DNA of 64,000 nt from Amoebidium appalachense. Lineage: Eukaryota > Ichthyosporea. Location of the stretch: assembly GCA_963693365.1 (NCBI GenBank), contig CAVNZM010000001.1:12710001-12774000 (forward strand). The letters run 5' to 3'. The translations under genes were made by a program, and so were the position numbers. The notes under the pieces are model-generated. The model was not told the DNA's origin. It saw only the letters and a program-made list of their open reading frames with translations, and did no database searches. Below, in pieces: positions 1 through 17,861 of the stretch (positions are counted from its first letter, which is position 1; each line of letters starts with the position of its first letter).

Positions 1-119
1 GTGGTGGGAGGAGGAGGCGGTGGTGTGTGTATATGTGCGCGAGCTTGTGCGTGCGTGCGTTGTAAGGGGTGGGTGGGTGGTGGCCCTGGTGGTTGTGGTG
101 GTGGCGGTGGTGTGTGTGG

Positions 120-150
<31 letters not shown>

Positions 151-351
151 GGGGGGGGGGGAGGGGAGGGGGAGGAGGGCAGGGTATAGAGGAAAAGCCT
201 AAGGGTTTGTGTGGACGAGAGAAAGTGGCCGGTGAGAAGGGGGAAAGGGGACCCAGAGAAAAAAAGAGAAAAAGCATTAAAAAAATGGAGAGAAGTGGGA
301 GGAAGGAGGGGTTAGAGAGAGAAAGATAAAAGAAAGCGAAAGAGGGGGGCC

Positions 352-417
<66 letters not shown>

Positions 418-555
418 CCGTGGGTGTGTGTTGGGGCGGGGGGATAGAAAAGAAGCCTCGTATGACATACAAAGTGCCTTTGTGTTTCAACTACTGCCAT
501 AAGCAAGCCACGAAAGGTATCCGTAGGGGAAAAAAGGTAGCAAGCAGACACCTAC
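1..555 (-). other. intron of the leftmost gene, cut by the window edge
   Basis: This is presumed first intron of the minus-strand gene whose exon ends at 556; the donor GTAGGT reads from 555 downward. It holds a G homopolymer around 135-161 and a (GT)n tract at about 355-414. No further exon of the gene can be recognised before the edge. Confidence 0.5.
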
Positions 556-1145
556 CGTGCCCACTCGTATGGGTCTGGCTGTGTGTCTCCAGCCTTGACA
601 AGGAGGGAGTTCCCCCCAGGCCCCTGCACCAGCAACGTGCGCTTGAGAGGCAGCTGCGGTGCAAACCTCAGCAGGTCGTATGCGGATATGAAGAACGATA
701 TGATCTTAGCATGCTTGTTGGTGATGGCCTTTTCGAGCTGTTCCGGAGGAACGGTGAAGACACCAGCACGGCCCTCCGCAGCCTCTGTCAGCCCAACGGC
801 AGAGTTTGGAAAGCGACTGTGGTCAGCCAGGCCAAAGTGCTTGTAGCTGTCCTGCTTGAAAGCCCTCAGCAGCAGCTTATTCCTCACGGCCACATTGGTG
901 AGGCAGGGGTTGCGGCTGTCACTGTGTATGGGCAGAAAGAGCACCTTGGAAAGACCAAGCACCTCAACGGCATCTTTGGCGCGCTGTAGGTCTGTATCGG
1001 TCACGGGGTCGAAGCAGCCAAGAAAGAGCCCAACATTTTCTGGGGTTCGGTCCGGGCGGGCTCGTTTGGCTTCGGGAGCCCCTGCAGGCAGCGGGGGAGG
1101 TCGCACTTGGTTTGTTTGCTGCTTGAGACTATCAGACGTGGCCAT
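556..1145 (-). CDS. first exon of a nucleotidyltransferase-fold protein (partial)
   Basis: The reading frame opens at an ATG at 1145 and stays open for 196 codons to a GTAGGT donor (exon end 556, phase 2). The rest lies left of the window. Residues 1-35 are a proline- and arginine-rich leader. Residues about 38-50 (LFLGCFDPVTDTDL) resemble the nucleotide-binding loop of the HxGH nucleotidyltransferase superfamily (NadD/NMNAT/PPAT type), including the spacing of the following helix and the LFLPIHSDSRNP stretch. The histidine that normally follows the FDPxT segment is replaced by aspartate. The family assignment is from this motif only, and the substrate cannot be given. It could be a catalytically altered relative or an unrelated Rossmann-fold protein. 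The gene is divergent from the formamidase gene, with starts 1.6 kb apart. Confidence 0.5.
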
Positions 1146-2635
1146 GTGTGCAATTCAGTGACGTCTACCAAGAGGGGGAATGTGGGCTCGAAAAAAAAGA
1201 AAAGCGAGGCGAATGCCAAAGGGAAGTGGAGGAAAGGAGCTATCTTCGGGTCGGGTAAACCTCTGTATCCAAAACGTCTCCCGTCTCATGACGAGGTCTA
1301 GGGGTCGTCGTGAAGCCTAACTCAATCTCTTCTCTCTCGTTCAGTTTGTGTGTATGTGGAGGAGCGCAACAAAGACAGATGTGCTTTTTAAGCAGACTTG
1401 CCCACTCACTAGATCTTGCATAGGCCTGAGAGTCATCCCATGAGCCTCAGACTGCGAGATAAGTGGCCGGAGCAGCCGGAGCGACGAAGGTTTTCCCGCG
1501 CAATCTGGTTTTCGCTTTATATAGCTAATCAATAACGATCGGGCCAACCAGATGCTTTACAATTGGCGGGAAAAGCTTGCCAAGAACACATAACCAGACA
1601 AAAAAAAAAAAAAAACCTGCAAGCAAACACTTTAACAAGCACATGTGTACCCGCAAACGCTCACTGGCGTTCACAGCGTTCACAGGCATCATCACGCTGC
1701 CGGGCACGTGGACACATGTTCACATGTACATATGTACACATGCATGCATACACCAGTATACACGCGTGCCGAACTGCCGATGTAAATTCCACAAATACGC
1801 ACACAGTGACACACGCAAGCACGCATGCAATGGCAGAAATTCTATGTTTGAGCGCTTGCGTACCTTTTAGGGGTTTGCCGACAAGGGCAGAGTGCTTTTA
1901 AACTTTCAAAGTTTCAAACGTTAGCCCGCCGCACACTCCGCCGGCCGACCCAGTGCTCGGCGGCGGCTTCAGCATGGCCATGGAATGAGATTTCAAGTCG
2001 GAGGAGGGTAAACGAAACTGCGATATTTCCCGCGCAAAAGCAAAAATAACTATTTTAGGCTAATCGTTGGTGATCTGACCAACGGGATTCCGGGACAGGT
2101 CTGGCCAGACTGGCTCGCGGGTGGCGACTTGACGTCAGGCTCAAGTCTCTGGCTCAGTGCGTCAGTCACCCCGTCACCCCGGACGAAAAAACTCGGCTAA
2201 GAAGAAAAGTGCCGAACTCGTTGCAAGCCGGCAGGGCTCAGTGGCTGTGTAGACTGTGACTGTGGAAGCTCGAAGTTTTGTGCGCGTGTGTAGAGGCTGA
2301 GCTAGTGTATAGGTGCTGATTGAAAGCGCCGAAAGGTGGGTGTGTTGGTGACTTGGCGTACACCCCTATCACGCACCGACTCCTGTGTTCCTGCTCCTTG
2401 GATGATCCGGTGCGATCAAAAACTGTAAAACAACTGCGTGCACGAGCTTCCATGATTTTTAGTTACGCTAAAGCCTTGTCATAACCAAAGCAGTATGAGT
2501 TTAAACGCGTCAGTCCCTTTGAGATCCCATAAACTTGGTGCACCCAACTTTATGTCACAAAGACCGCCCCTCCCCCCCCTCCCTCCCCCCCCCCCGCCCC
2601 CTCTCCCCCTGCCCCCCATCCCCACCCATTGCCCC

Positions 2636-2688
<53 letters not shown>

Positions 2689-2773
2689 TTCGACATTCCT
2701 AAGTTTCCCGCATGTCAAACATCCCATTCCATTCCTCAACTTGCGACACTCTGCATCTGGCCACAGAGAAAGG
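1146..2773. other. intergenic region between divergent genes
   Basis: This separates two divergent start codons and should hold both promoters. I see no convincing TATA box. There is a GC-rich patch near 1925-1975, a short poly(A) at about 1600-1615, and a 48-base C tract at 2641-2688, about 85 bases upstream of the formamidase ATG. No other gene is seen. Confidence 0.4.
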
Positions 2774-9179
<6,406 letters not shown>

Positions 9180-9849
9180 CCGCATGCCTGGCCCCCCTAA
9201 AAATAGTAATAATGGATATTTGCTGGGGTGTCGGTGGATTGGTTGAAGGAAGGAGTGTGTGCAACTTATTAGCCTAGCGCGTAGGATTAGCTACCCGACT
9301 GGATGCTAAAAATAGCCCTTCCCTGTTGGTTGGAGGTGCATGCCAAAAATATCCCATGCAGCAGGGTTGAAAGAATAGCTCTTGCACCCCTGGTTCAAAG
9401 TTTATGCATGGTAACCTGATTGCATGCTAAGAATAGGCCTGGCAACTTGGCTAGATGCTAAGAATAGCCCCTGCCAGCTCACTGGTTGGATGCTAAGAAA
9501 AGCTCTTGCAATCGTTTTGCTAAATATAGCCCTCGCAGCCCGGCTGGATGCTAAGAATAGGCCCATGGCTCGGACATAGGCATTGTGAGTCCCAACAGTT
9601 CATTAGGCCCATGCCTCGGACAGTGCTTGTGGTGAGACTGTTTACTGAACCAGCAGTACCGACATGTACATTCTGGGGCCGGCCAGCCACGGACTGGCCC
9701 TGCGCCCCTCTGGGGGTGCATCCCCCTAGCCCTTCTTGCTCTCACGGTGTGGCTCCTGCCTAAGCCTTGTGTGTGTGTGGTGTGTGTCTCTGTGACTGGT
9801 ACACATGAGTGTTTTTATATATACTCTGTTGTGCTTAAAACACACAATC

Positions 9850-9880
<31 letters not shown>

Positions 9881-10117
9881 TGAAGGCAGACGGGGTCATG
9901 CAGACATTACAAACTAAACAGATACACTTTAGTTTGCACATAGACGTTGCAAACTAATGTGTCACATTACATTAGGCTGTAATTCGGAAGTAGCAAGGCA
10001 GGCCATTCAACGCAAACTAAATCACCGAGCCATACACGCACCGGGCACCATACACAAACACACTGCAAACTAAAGCTAAGTTCCAAACGAGGGGGTGCCC
10101 TAGTGGCTGGGCTGCAG
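9180..10117. other. intergenic region between convergent genes
   Basis: This lies between the formamidase stop and the ELAV-like stop. It contains the GCTAAGAATAG repeats (9296-9572) and a 28-base G tract near 9850-9878. No gene or clear polyadenylation signal is seen. Confidence 0.5.
9296..9572. repeat. degenerate minisatellite, about six units
   Basis: The motif GGATGCTAAGAATAGCCC recurs with changes near 9300, 9424, 9452, 9487, 9521 and 9545. Spacing is irregular, at roughly 25 to 120 bases. Confidence 0.7.
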
Positions 10118-10404
10118 CTATGCCTTAGGGCGGCGGTCGGTCTTGAAGGCCACGTGCAGGGCCTTTGTGCCCAGCTGGTAGCCGTCCATGGCCGCAATGG
10201 CTGCCTGCGCCGCCGAGTAGTCCGCATAGTTGACAAACGCATAGCCCCGCCCCTGCATCACCTGCACACGAATAACACGTGAGTGTGCTGCACAAGTCGG
10301 TGGTGCCTACATAACACTGCCACACTGCAGGTCTGTCCGTGTGTGTGTGTGGGTTGGGGGAGGGTTGGGGAGTGGGATGTGTGTGTGTGTGTGTGTTGGT
10401 TTTT

Positions 10405-10444
<40 letters not shown>

Positions 10445-13400
10445 TCGCACGGCTAGGTGGAAAAGTCATAAGTGCACACAGTGATCACGTACCCGCACGC
10501 TGAGGATGGGGCCGAACTGAGCAAACATGCCGTAGAGGATCTGGTCCGACGTGCCGTGGGGCAGGTTGAACACAAACAGGCTGTACTGGCCCACCCCCCG
10601 CCCGTCCATGCCTGCGGGTGGCGCCAGGGCCCCCACGCTATACGAGGCCATGTTGACGGCTGCAGCGCCATAGGCCGATGCCTGCTGGGCTGCCATGGGG
10701 TTGACCCCGTTGGTCACACTGCGGGCCATGGGGGGCAGCAGGGGCATCTGCATGGCCCCTAGGCCGGCAGCCCCCATGCCCAGGCCCAGAGTGCCCACGG
10801 CACCGTAGGCCTGCGGGGCCATGGGCATGCCCCCGGGCAGCATGAACCGCTGCATGCCCCGTGGGCCCTTGCGCCGCAGCCCTGTGTCCATATCACCCCA
10901 TGTCAGCCACCACCCAACGCCCATACACCTACTATGGGGTGGAAAGAACAAAATCGATTTGCATACTACTGTTGTAGAGCTACCTGATTGGTTAAAATTA
11001 AAAACGTATGAGCCAATCAAACTCTTTGACGGAGTTTTTTTTTGGCGGGAGATTTCGTGATATTTTAATATCACGATTCACATCGCAGGCATCATGACGT
11101 TGAGCACACTCGCAACACAGTGTGTATACGTATATACGACCCGTTCCAGTTTCTGAGTTTTCGCTTGGCTGTTGAAAACCTCATTATTTTCCTGTTTCTG
11201 TTTACCCTGTCTCATCGAAATGTTAGCTCATTTGCCATGTCGTCCAAGCGCTCTTACGAAAGTGCACTTGGCGACCTGGGAAACCTGAGCCCAAGGTTCC
11301 GAAAGCGAGGATACAACCGTGATTACATTAGACGAAAAGCTGAAGAGGGCAAAAATAGAGAGCGTACAAAAGCTGCATGCACAGGGCCTTATTGACGAGA
11401 ACGCACAAAGCTTTGGTGTAGTTGTAGTGTTGTTTTCAACGGTAATGGTTTTTTGGGGGGGATTGGACTGCGTGATTTGTAGCGATTGGTTGAAACAGCA
11501 CCATGGCTCCATGGAGTTGACCAATAGCAGCTTGCCAAAACCGCAGTAAATCGTCGTGCGATTCTAGTTTGTTCCTTTCCACCCCATAGTATACACGTTT
11601 TTTTTTATCAGGTTTCAAGTTCTTTTCTGAAGGGGGGGGGGGGGGGGGGGGGTTGAATGCGTCAAAAAGTACGAAGTACACAAGAACAAACGGATAACAC
11701 GATGCAGAATGCAAGCCATACATAAAGAGTATGCATAATAAGCAGAGCCCATCCTCAGGGGGGGCCCACGTCATCCACAGTACCCGAGTTTCGACCTATT
11801 CCCCTCGTTAACGAAACCCAACTCAGATACTGTTTCACTTGAACATGAGTAGGTCACCCGTCTTGATCAGAGACGAGCAGGGGGGGGGGAGGGGGGGGTC
11901 CCTTATGGGAACCACCGATGTACCCTAGCTAGCCTAAGGGTGCTAATAGCGCATTCAGCTAAGTTACTACATCTTCACCAATTCCAACTTCTCTTCATCA
12001 TGTTTTTGGGCCCGCCTCGCCAGTGGGCAGGGCATATATACATGCATGCCAGTGATGTATGGTGTACACTGCACACACCTGTGTTTGCAAACTTGACGAT
12101 CAGCGGGGAGTCTGTGCCGGGGATGCGGTAGTTGTGCAGGTTGGCCTGAGCCGTCTCGGCCTCGGACCGCAGGCTGAACCGCACAAAGCCTGACCCGCGG
12201 GACACGTGCGTGTGCTGGTCCCGGAGAATCTGCGACAAAGTCAGCACACAGGCCAGATGCTGTGAATGGCAAGGCACTGTGCTGCATGTAGATGCAGCGT
12301 GCTAAGCCTTAGAACACTAATGTGGCACAATGTGTTACAGCAATGGCGTAAACTGAGACAGCACTCTGTAATCATTCAAAACTGTACCCAGAGCTATCGG
12401 ATACATAAAGCTGTCACAGTCACGCGGCCAGGTGGTCACGGTGACCCCAGCAGCTCAGACTGAGACATTATACGTAGTCGGGCTACCAAACAAGAAACTC
12501 TAAAGCCAACAAAATGGCCCGCTTAAGTTCACTTGCAATTTCCCCGTGTGACGTTCATACTTGATATGACGTCAAGCTTGGTGTTGGTTTCAATGATTGC
12601 CAAATGCTTCGCCTGTATCAGATATTGGACAGTACTCTACTTCAGGCACCGCCGGTTGCCCATATGGCCATATAAAGTAACCCAGGAAAAATCCCTACTG
12701 AATAATCATCAGCTACCCAAACCTACAGTCGACACCCTCTGTGGCATTGCGCATATCCGACTCGTGAATAACAATATCAATCTGTCAGATATACACATAA
12801 ATACTGCAGTGTCATGATCTATGTTCCGTGCCGCTCACGATCCTGGACCATGGACATACATCAGGGAGCCATCAGGTACGGAAATGTGTGCCATCACCAT
12901 GGCAGCCTGATTCACTGCCAGAGTGTAGCCAGTTTCTACTTGTCTAATGGAGGTATGAATACGGCAGTATATGCAGCCGTTGTGTATACATGTCCTGAGT
13001 TTGTTGACCCCATCCTCCCCCTCCCCACCTCCTCCATTGTAAGCAGTGCCGTCCTCATGCATGCACATGCCAACCATGTGCATGCCCTCCGCTCCCCCCC
13101 CCCCTTTAAGCTATCCCCAAACTTGACTGGACCGCATGCATGCAAACATCCTGTGACACTGCCGGGTGACCAGGTCTTTTCAAACTTCACACAACACCGG
13201 ATGTGCCGACAACCAAACCCCCCCCCCCCCCAAAAGGCCAAGCACGCTAAATTGATGCCCCCCCCCCCCCCCCCTGGGGCCCCGCACCCCCCCCCCCCCC
13301 ACCCCCCCCACAAACACACCTTAGTCTCGATGATAACACCATAGGGGGCAAAGAGCACACGCAGAGCCTCCTCGTCATATTCCAGGGGCAGGCCCGACAC

Positions 13401-14546
13401 GTACAGGTTTGCCCGCTGGATGTCCTCACTGCTCTTGCGTGCCATGCTGACCTGCAGCCCCCAAATGTCAGCACCAAACACACCCAAACCCACAATCTGT
13501 TTCCCCTTCCCAGGCAAGTTGCCTTCTAACAACTACTAAGCCTTGCTCTGCCTATGGCGGGGAGTGCAAGGGGAGAAGGAGGGAGTAAGGAGGGAGTTGG
13601 AAAGGGCAAGGGGTTCCAGTTGCAGACAACCGTTGGCCTCACAAACCACTTCAAAGCTACAACCGTAAGGCTCCAAAAACACCGTGCCTCTATGGTGCCT
13701 CCGTTCCGCAAAACTAATTCCCAAAAACACATGTATGGACTATATCTCAAAAACAAAGCCAACACTGTCCACTTACAGAGGCATTGCATTTCCGAGTGAT
13801 TCCGACGTGAACAGTTTCAAGCTGATTCAGCGTTTTCTTATGGAAAATGAAACCAATACAACGATCTTTTCTTTGTGACCCGCGGATTGCATATCCGTGC
13901 CCCATCACCACTCACAACACTCAAAAGCCGTGTTTTTACCAAATAGCGCAGATTCAATGCTTCGGAAGAGTATCGCTTGTGCGCGCCAAAACTCAAAGAT
14001 GGCCCAACCAGTCCACCCGATGACTCGCCTCAATTATGCCAAAGACAGTCTGAACAAGCCGGTATCTCGAAGCACCCCAGTTTTACAAGACTAATCCACC
14101 TGAGCATGATCTTTGTCACCTAGGTCACAGTTCAGTAGTGACATCTGGCAGTCGGCCGTGATGCCAACTGAATCTATCAGCACCGGACTTTTGCAGATTA
14201 CAGCACCATTATGGTTAAGCAATGCAGCTACTTTGGGGTGCTATGGCCCCAGCGGCTCCAACAACCACCGAAGCAGGTACTTGTAACCCTGTCTAGACTA
14301 AGTAGACTGGCCTGCATCCTCAGATCACGAACACCGGCACGGAGCAGGCAGCAAGCCACTAGTAGGCTAAGGGGACCCAGCTCGGCAAGTCATATGCACT
14401 CGAAGCTAAATTATCAAGTCGCGAACACACTTCATCATAGTATCTCGGATATACTTTCGGGTTAAGCAGGGACGATAGATGGATCAGACCACACAAAGAC
14501 AACATGGGCCCTCTCTCCGTCACAAGGCATGTGCGCCAACCTCTTC

Positions 14547-14577
<31 letters not shown>

Positions 14578-15422
14578 CCACCTTTAGGCGCTTGCCCCTG
14601 ATGGTCATGCCATTCATTGCCTGCTGGGCCTGCACGGCATGTTCGTCGTGGGCCATGACCACAAACCCGTAGCCCATGCTTATGCGCGTGGCCTTGTTTA
14701 GCACCACCTTTACATTCTCCACCGGCCCAAACCGCTCAAACAGCACCTGCCCAGACACCCCGGCGTCAGAAAAAAAAAGTATCACGGCATTTGCTAGCTA
14801 CTTAACATTCCACACTCCATCAATACGTACCAGGACATGGGGCAGCAAGCTCAAGTTTTCGCCATGTTTAACGAACAGCAGCCAAAACTACCGGCTATGA
14901 GACAGTAGTGGATGTGTGAGTACTGCCCGTCTTGCAACACGCAACACACTAACGAGTGATTGCCACACCACCCACTGCACCCAGCTTCACTGACACCTCG
15001 TTTTGGCACCAAGCCCACAACAAAAAAGAACGTTAATAGCGCCCCGAACTTGCCACTCATTCTCGCCACCATACTTGACACACCAAGCACAATAACAACG
15101 TCCCTGGTGAACAAGGTGTGTGCATCACCAAAGACACCTGAGAGGCAACCTCGATGGGGGCATGACCAACATGAGCCACCACATTATGCTGCCCTCCCAC
15201 TGGTATACCCTTCACCTTGCTAACATAAAGGGGTGGCAGAAAGGTCTTGCCTGCTAGCACGGCACTTACCCTCAGCTCTGTCTCGGACAGATCGTGTGGC
15301 AGGTAGTTTATGATCAGGTTACGGTTGCTGGTATCCACGGGGGTGACACCGTGCTGCTCTAGCCCGCTGTCGTTCTCGTTCAGCCCGCCGTGGCTGCCCG
15401 TGACCTCGCTGTCCGCTGCCAT
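10118..15422 (-). CDS. ELAV/Hu-type RNA-binding protein with three RRMs, 6 exons
   Basis: Exons in coding order: 15270-15422, 14582-14746, 13320-13451, 12079-12229, 10493-10881, 10118-10261. The sum is 1134 bases (377 aa plus stop), with all junctions GT-AG and in phase. RRM1 (about 34-112) has RNP2 NLIINYLP and RNP1 around GYGFVVM. RRM2 (about 120-198) has NLYVSGLP and SRGSGFVRF. RRM3 (about 300-375) has SLFVFNLP and GRGYAFVNY. A Gly/Ala/Met-rich linker (201-299) separates RRM2 from RRM3. The tightly joined RRM1-RRM2 pair, the linker K-V-S-x-A-R between them, the isolated RRM3 and the length are those of the ELAV/Hu family, which binds AU- or U-rich RNA and controls mRNA stability and splicing. 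A CELF-type member is the main alternative. Introns 2 and 3 begin with GT repeats running into G homopolymers. Confidence 0.9.
10929..11591. mobile_element. 663-bp TIR element in ELAV-like intron 4
   Basis: The termini are inverted repeats: TACTATGGGGTGGAAAGAAC at 10930 and its reverse complement, with one extra base, ending at 11591. Both sides are followed inward by a further match (ACAAA...ATCG). TACAC at 10924-10928 and 11592-11596 is a candidate 5-bp target duplication. The interior has several CCAAT/ATTGG motifs, a perfect inverted repeat CGTGATATT/AATATCACG (11056-11075), and a small open frame at 11239. No transposase is seen. Confidence 0.65.
11239..11395 (+). CDS. small open reading frame of unknown function inside the TIR element
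   Basis: An ATG-initiated 51-codon frame (starts MSSKRSYESALG, then basic, rich in Arg/Lys) ends at 11395. From about 11319 an overlapping frame (TLDEKLKRAKIESVQKL) looks more protein-like, helical and charged, so an unrecognised splice or a frameshift could join the two. I do not recognise the family. It is antisense to the ELAV-like gene and lies within its intron. It may be an exon of a nested gene, coding DNA carried by the TIR element, or chance. Confidence 0.22.
11633..11761 (-). repeat. dispersed repeat with poly(C) tail, copy 2
   Basis: Read on the minus strand it starts GAGGATGGGCTCTGC, continues through ATGCATACTCTTTATGT and GTACTTCGTACTTT, and ends GCATTCAA plus about 20 C. It is roughly 80 percent similar by eye to the copy at 36554-36679. 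Confidence 0.75.
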
Positions 15423-15910
15423 TTCTAACTGAACTTAAAAAATACACAAAGCAGTGCCTGCAGCGAACTTCAGAGCTAGTGTGATGTGCAAGCTGCCCTC
15501 TAGTGCTCTGCCGTGTGGGTGACCCAGGACATTCTACCTGGCTGCCCAGTGCCACGATTTTCCTCTGCCAACTGCTAGCTACCACGCCCCTATGTCTGCG
15601 TTGCTACCAAGACCTACTCAGGCAGGTGCAGGTGTCTGTCGGCCACGCCTCCGTTGTGTGTGTGCGTGCCTATGTGCGTGGACGGCATGCACACCGCCCC
15701 TCCTGCCACGGCTTCAGTCTTTTGGCGGCCACACGGTCCCCACACCACAGGCACAGGCGCCTCACGCTGAGTGGCTGGGAAAACGCCATCCTGGGCACCA
15801 GCGCCAATCCGATCGACTAATTTAGGTAGTTGAAATTCCAAAAGCAATCTGTTTACGCCATATATGGATCGTGCCGAAGATCCGCTTCCTTTTTGTGAGT
15901 CTTTCGAAAG
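15423..15910. other. upstream region of the ELAV-like gene
   Basis: No TATA box is recognised on the minus strand. Open frames here show no family signature. It is presumed promoter and 5' untranslated region. Confidence 0.3.
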
Positions 15911-16286
15911 CAGCTGATTGAGCCGCTTCGCGTGGATCTAGATATCTAAATAACCAGATTGTTAAATCTACGTATAAACCTGTCGCAATCCGATTGATCT
16001 GTTAAAGTTTTTAAGTTTGCATGAAATCTAGATTAATATCGACGGGCCAGATGGGCGAATCTGGAAGAGGGGGAGGGGGGGTCTTCTAGATATCTGGGAT
16101 GAGACGATTGGTCCTGCCTAAATATTTCTTATCCAATAGAATTGCAATATACAATTTAGATAGTCCAGTTTCTAAACTGCTAAACGCGAATCGAGCAGAC
16201 TTTAAGATATTTAGAAAACAGCTTTGGTTCTCTAACTTCGCCGAGTATTTAGATATTTAAATCCACGCGAAGCGACTCATTGGCTG
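15911..16286. mobile_element. foldback MITE, 376 bp
   Basis: Terminal inverted repeats of about 42 bp at 15911-15952 and 16243-16286 share CGCTTCGCGTGGAT and ATATCTAAATA with a handful of mismatches. The interior is AT-rich and non-coding. No clear target duplication can be fixed. Confidence 0.75.
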
Positions 16287-16429
16287 CATGACATCTGAGG
16301 AATGGAAAGAGCTCGAAACAAATAGGCACGGACTCGATGCGATTGGTGAACTATATGGTACGTTGATACAGGAATCTTCAGAAATTGCGTCGACAGTGAC
16401 ACGGTCTCCGCGTGTGCCCGAGCCGAGGC

Positions 16430-16958
16430 TCTGTGGGCGAAACCGATTCGGACAGATTCGGAATCGGATTGGAATTGGTGTAGAGTTCGAATCGGATTGA
16501 GAACCGAGTTATTATTGAATTGGTACAAAGGCATAAGGGTGTAACCCGAATTCGCAACATTATCTGACATCTGATTTGGAGGCTCTGAGAAGACTAATGC
16601 ACATCAGATAGTCTTACTTGTGCCATGGCTCTGAGCACGCGTGGCCCAAGGCCTAAGGGCCCTAAGTTTTCTCTACAATGGGCTAACGGTGTTTTCAAAA
16701 GAGCTCAGGCTGCGTTGTTAGCACTTGCTCTCTGCCGGGGCTCGCGTGTTTTTACTGCTTTGCTCGTTCCGCCCTAGCAATCCTGCTTTGGACGCTGACT
16801 CATCTGGGGCGGAAATCGGAAATCGCTTCGGAATCGGATCGGAGTGGTAAGGTATTTGGAATTGGGTCGGAATCGATCTAGGATTCGGAATCGCGTTGGA
16901 ATCGGTAAGGCTTCAGAACCGGTCGAGAACCCGATTCGCAATATAACCTGACTCATCA
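16430..16958. repeat. two copies of a GGAATCGG-rich degenerate repeat
   Basis: Segments 16430-16560 and 16810-16958 are both built of variants of GATTCGGAATCGG and end alike (an ACCCGATTCGCAA-type motif followed by CTGAC). They look like two copies of one dispersed element, separated by 250 bases of ordinary sequence. Confidence 0.55.
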
Positions 16959-17861
16959 TGCCTGCGCATGGACTGGTTTGCGGCGGCCCACTGTGACAGG
17001 CTGACGTCACTGACTCACAAGCTGCAAGTGACAGGCGCGAGGACATGCGCCTCACGGTTGACACTTCTATCACGTGTACTGGTTGCCACGATACGTGTTT
17101 GGTCGGAATTCAGCGTCCGCTCGTGTTTTACCGCCGGCGCACATGTAGGCCGTGTAACCCGTCCAGGTCGCGTGCTTTGGCTTGCAAATGCGCGCTCTGA
17201 CTTGGAAATCCAATCAAAAAAATTAACGGGAGCGTTGGGTAGATTGAAGCACCGCGCTCCACAAAATTGTTTGGCGCACCCTGATTGGCTGTGAGACCCT
17301 CTTTTCTTGACATCTCACGTGAGACAGCCCCCCTCCCCTCCTTCTAAACCTACCCTTCGGCTTTCAGCCTCGGTCGGGAAGAACGGGACACTTGCATTCT
17401 AACTCTATTCGTGGTTTTTCTGAAGAGGCACCAAAAGAGACGGAAAATCCTTAAATATTATTCTAAAATTTTTATTTAGAATGTTTTTAATCAATCACGC
17501 TAATGCCTTCGTGAAGTTCGTTGCAGCAAAGCGGCTACATTCTTGTGATGTTGTGGCTCGAAGGGGAACGTGAGCCAGGCTGGCAGGGCAGGGCGGCCCG
17601 CGGCCAGCCACTAACTATATCATGTCGACCCCGCGGGGCGGCCACAATTCAACTACAGTATCATATTCAGACAACTCCTATTGAAGAGTGTTTAAATGTA
17701 GCAATTTTTCAGTTCATCAGTCCCTCTTTTCTTGGGCAACAAAATTCAATAGACACAACCTCACAACTATGATCGTTTTTATCTCGCGGCTGGTCGTCGG
17801 CCTTCAGTGATCCTGATGCATCACATGATCCGCGTGGCTCAAGAGAGCGCGCCGCTATTTA
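16959..17861. other. intergenic sequence with no recognisable gene
   Basis: Short open frames in all phases show no family signature. Nothing is reported apart from the TTA (17859-17861) that forms the left target duplication of the next element. Confidence 0.4.
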
